Below, one piece after another: positions 62,094-64,000 of a stretch of 64,000 bases of DNA (its first letter is position 1; the number at the start of each line of letters is the position of its first letter). The stretch covers positions 186,001-250,000 of the forward strand of contig NZ_AVFK01000002.1 of NCBI RefSeq assembly GCF_000936425.1, in the 5' to 3' direction. Origin of the DNA: Skermanella aerolata KACC 11604 (GTDB lineage: Bacteria > Pseudomonadota > Alphaproteobacteria > Azospirillales > Azospirillaceae). A model generated the notes under the pieces. It searched no databases and was not told the DNA's origin. It saw only the letters and a list, made by a program, of their open reading frames with translations. The position numbers were made by a program, and so were the translations under genes.

Positions 62094-64000
62094 ATGCCTA
62101 TCAGCTTGAAGCTCTCGAACGTTCCGATTGCGTGGAGGATATCCGGCGGCTTCGCCCTCCCGCTGGTCCTGCTGGGGATGATCGCTTTCGGATCCGACCG
62201 CAATGCCGTGACGACGGTCGCCGGCATCGGAGAACTCGGACAGGTCAGCGATGCGGCGGCGGTCACCAGCAGCCTTGCGATCCGGATGGAGGAGGCGCGG
62301 ACCGCGCTGACCCAGTACGCCCTGTCGGAAACCGATGCCGACCTGGGCGCGGCCAAGGCGGCGGTGGCGTCGCTGGGCGAGGCTTTGGGAGGTATCGGCC
62401 AGAGCGCGGCGGGGGCCGACGGGGCGCTGCTCGAAGCGATCTCGGTCGCCGGCAACGGGTACGATCAGGCCGTGATGGAGAGCATCGCCGCGGTATCGGA
62501 GCGGCGCGTCGGCGGCGCCGGACTGGTCAAGGCCGCGACGGCGCTGGGCACGACGACGTCCGCCATCATCGCTGCGGCCCTGCGGGAGGGGAAGCCCGAA
62601 GTCATCGACCTGACGGTCCGTCTGGACGAGGCCGGGCGGAACAGCTCCCTGGCGGCGACCCGCTACATGTCGTCACGCAATCCTGCGGATGCGGGTATCG
62701 CCGACCGGGAAGCGGCACGCTTCGTCGACGTGCTGACGGCCTACTCGGCGGTTGCCGGAGACGGCCGCAGGCTTCAGCGGTTCGCGGCGGCGCTGCCGCC
62801 GATCCTCGACGAGTACCGCAAGGCCTTGGCCGCCGTCGTCCAGGCGACCGATCGGTTCGTTGCGGCCAGCGAAGGGCGGATCCGCACCGCCGAGGCCCTG
62901 TCCGACAGCATCGCCGGCCTCCACCGGGCCAGCATAGACCTGCAGGGGAAGACCTTTTCGGACATGACCGATACGGCGGTCGACTCGCGTCGGCAGGGAG
63001 CCGTCCTGGCCGGAGCCGCCCTGCTGGGCGGCATCGCGATGGCGTTCTTCATCGCGCGCAGCATCTCCCGGCCCGTCCGCGACCTCAGCACCGTCATGCG
63101 TGAGCTGGCAGGCAACAACCTCGGCGTCGAGGTCAGGTTCACCGAGCGGGCGGACGAGATCGGCGGCATGGCGCGGGCGGTCGAGACCTTCAAGGCGAAC
63201 GCCCAGGAGGTCAAGCGGCTCCAGGCCCGGCAGGAAGAGATCGAGCGGCAGGCGGCGGCAGAGCGCAAGGCTGGGCTGCTGCGCCTTGCCGACGGCTTCG
63301 AGTCCAGCGTCCAGGGCGTCGTCGAGGCCGTTTCGTCCGCCGCGACCGAGATGGAACACAGCGCCGGTGCGATGACCAGGACGGCTGAAACGGCGTCGCA
63401 TCGCGCGACGATCGTCGCGGCGGCGTCGGAGGAGGCGACGACCAACGTCAACACGGTGGCGGGGGCGGCCGAGGAATTGTCGGCCTCGATCCAGGAGATC
63501 AGCCGCCAGATGTCGGACTCGGTCAGGATCACCGCCCGAGCTGTCGAGGATGCCGGCCGAGCCGACGGATTGATGCAGGGACTGACCGAAGCGGCCCAGC
63601 AGATCGGGCAGGTGATCGAACTGATCAACTCCATCGCCGGTCAGACCAACCTGCTGGCGCTGAACGCCACCATCGAAGCCGCCCGTGCCGGTGAAGCTGG
63701 CAAGGGTTTCACCGTGGTCGCATCGGAGGTCAAGGCGCTGGCGACCCAGACCGCCAGGGCGACCGGCGAGATCCAGGCCAAGGTGACCGAGATACAGCAG
63801 GCCACCGGCGGGGCCGCCGATGCGATCCGCGACATCGGACGGACGATTTCGCAGATCAACGAGATCTCCGCCGCCGTCGCCGCCGCGGTCGAGCAGCAGA
63901 ACGCCGCGACCGGCGATATCTCCCGCAACGTCCAGCAGGCCGCGATGGGAACCCAGCAGGTGTCCGGCAACATCGTCGGCGTTTCCCAGGCTTCGACGGA
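62094..64000 (+). CDS. Methyl-accepting chemotaxis protein, 3' end cut by window edge
   Basis: From ATG 62094 (GGGGAG about 6 bp upstream) the frame is open to base 64000, giving 635 residues. It has a first membrane segment (about 13-30), a helical periplasmic region of about 270 residues, a second membrane segment ([19 protein letters not shown]), HAMP ([20 protein letters not shown]) and most of the signalling domain with [23 protein letters not shown]. The TRAP receptor lies 28 bp upstream, a layout suggesting that this MCP reads that receptor. The stop is outside the window. Confidence 0.92.
   Translation, partial: MPISLKLSNVPIAWRISGGFALPLVLLGMIAFGSDRNAVTTVAGIGELGQVSDAAAVTSSLAIRMEEARTALTQYALSETDADLGAAKAAVASLGEALGGIGQSAAGADGALLEAISVAGNGYDQAVMESIAAVSERRVGGAGLVKAATALGTTTSAIIAAALREGKPEVIDLTVRLDEAGRNSSLAATRYMSSRNPADAGIADREAARFVDVLTAYSAVAGDGRRLQRFAAALPPILDEYRKALAAVVQATDRFVAASEGRIRTAEALSDSIAGLHRASIDLQGKTFSDMTDTAVDSRRQGAVLAGAALLGGIAMAFFIARSISRPVRDLSTVMRELAGNNLGVEVRFTERADEIGGMARAVETFKANAQEVKRLQARQEEIERQAAAERKAGLLRLADGFESSVQGVVEAVSSAATEMEHSAGAMTRTAETASHRATIVAAASEEATTNVNTVAGAAEELSASIQEISRQMSDSVRITARAVEDAGRADGLMQGLTEAAQQIGQVIELINSIAGQTNLLALNATIEAARAGEAGKGFTVVASEVKALATQTARATGEIQAKVTEIQQATGGAADAIRDIGRTISQINEISAAVAAAVEQQNAATGDISRNVQQAAMGTQQVSGNIVGVSQAST

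Noticed and set aside
1-64000. CRISPR arrays, transposase genes, integrases and rRNA
   Set aside because: No regularly spaced repeats with unique spacers, no DDE or serine/tyrosine recombinase motifs and no rRNA sequence were found on either strand by reading.

Overview
The window reads as a piece of a large-genome, high-GC alphaproteobacterium of the Azospirillum/Skermanella kind (Rhodospirillales). The grounds are GC-rich third codon positions, many chemoreceptors and solute-binding proteins, reverse transsulfuration, a serA with an ACT domain, and densely overlapping operons. The genus is an inference from style and protein families; no 16S rRNA or other marker gene is present.

Left part (1-8594): a DUF427 protein cut by the window edge, a frameshifted DUF6544-type membrane protein, tRNA-Gln(CUG), then ppx/gppA, rlmE and an IscS/NifS-like cysteine desulfurase in line. 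A LysR regulator is divergent from a purine-catabolism pair: puuD (membrane urate oxidase with a C-terminal cytochrome c) and guaD (guanine deaminase), separated by a 14-bp tandem repeat.

Chemosensory block (8610-19971): a tightly coupled minus-strand operon reading CheY-like receiver, MCP, CheB-type stand-alone receiver, CheR, double-domain CheW, CheB, CheA, MCP, with most junctions overlapping. A GAF-histidine kinase, probably starting at a TTG codon, is divergent from it.

Transport block (19981-29722): a dipeptide-type ABC operon in which the second permease and first ATPase are fused in one polypeptide, divergent from an RND efflux pair. An AT-rich two-gene insert of unknown function (29764-30449) follows, then an isolated mlaC-like gene.

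Middle (31399-46701): cystathionine beta-synthase plus cystathionine gamma-lyase type genes, a 200-bp AT-rich element with imperfect terminal inverted repeats, an SF2 helicase, a cation:proton antiporter, a tripartite tricarboxylate transporter operon with two receptors (TctC) and a universal stress protein, serA, a small unknown protein and an orphan TRAP receptor.

Right part (46873-64000): an MHYT-domain histidine kinase, a large MCP, a PuuE-like polysaccharide deacetylase, a class V aminotransferase, allA and a polar amino acid ABC receptor/permease without an ATPase, with a GntR/FCD regulator divergent from them and a palindromic operator candidate between. Next come a vapBC-type toxin-antitoxin pair, an SDR gene broken by one in-frame TAA, an intact SDR divergent from a LysR gene, and a TRAP receptor directly ahead of a fourth chemoreceptor that leaves the window. 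Purine and ureide breakdown (guaD, puuD, PuuE-like, allA) and chemotaxis are the recurring themes.

No rRNA, CRISPR array, transposase or prophage was seen.
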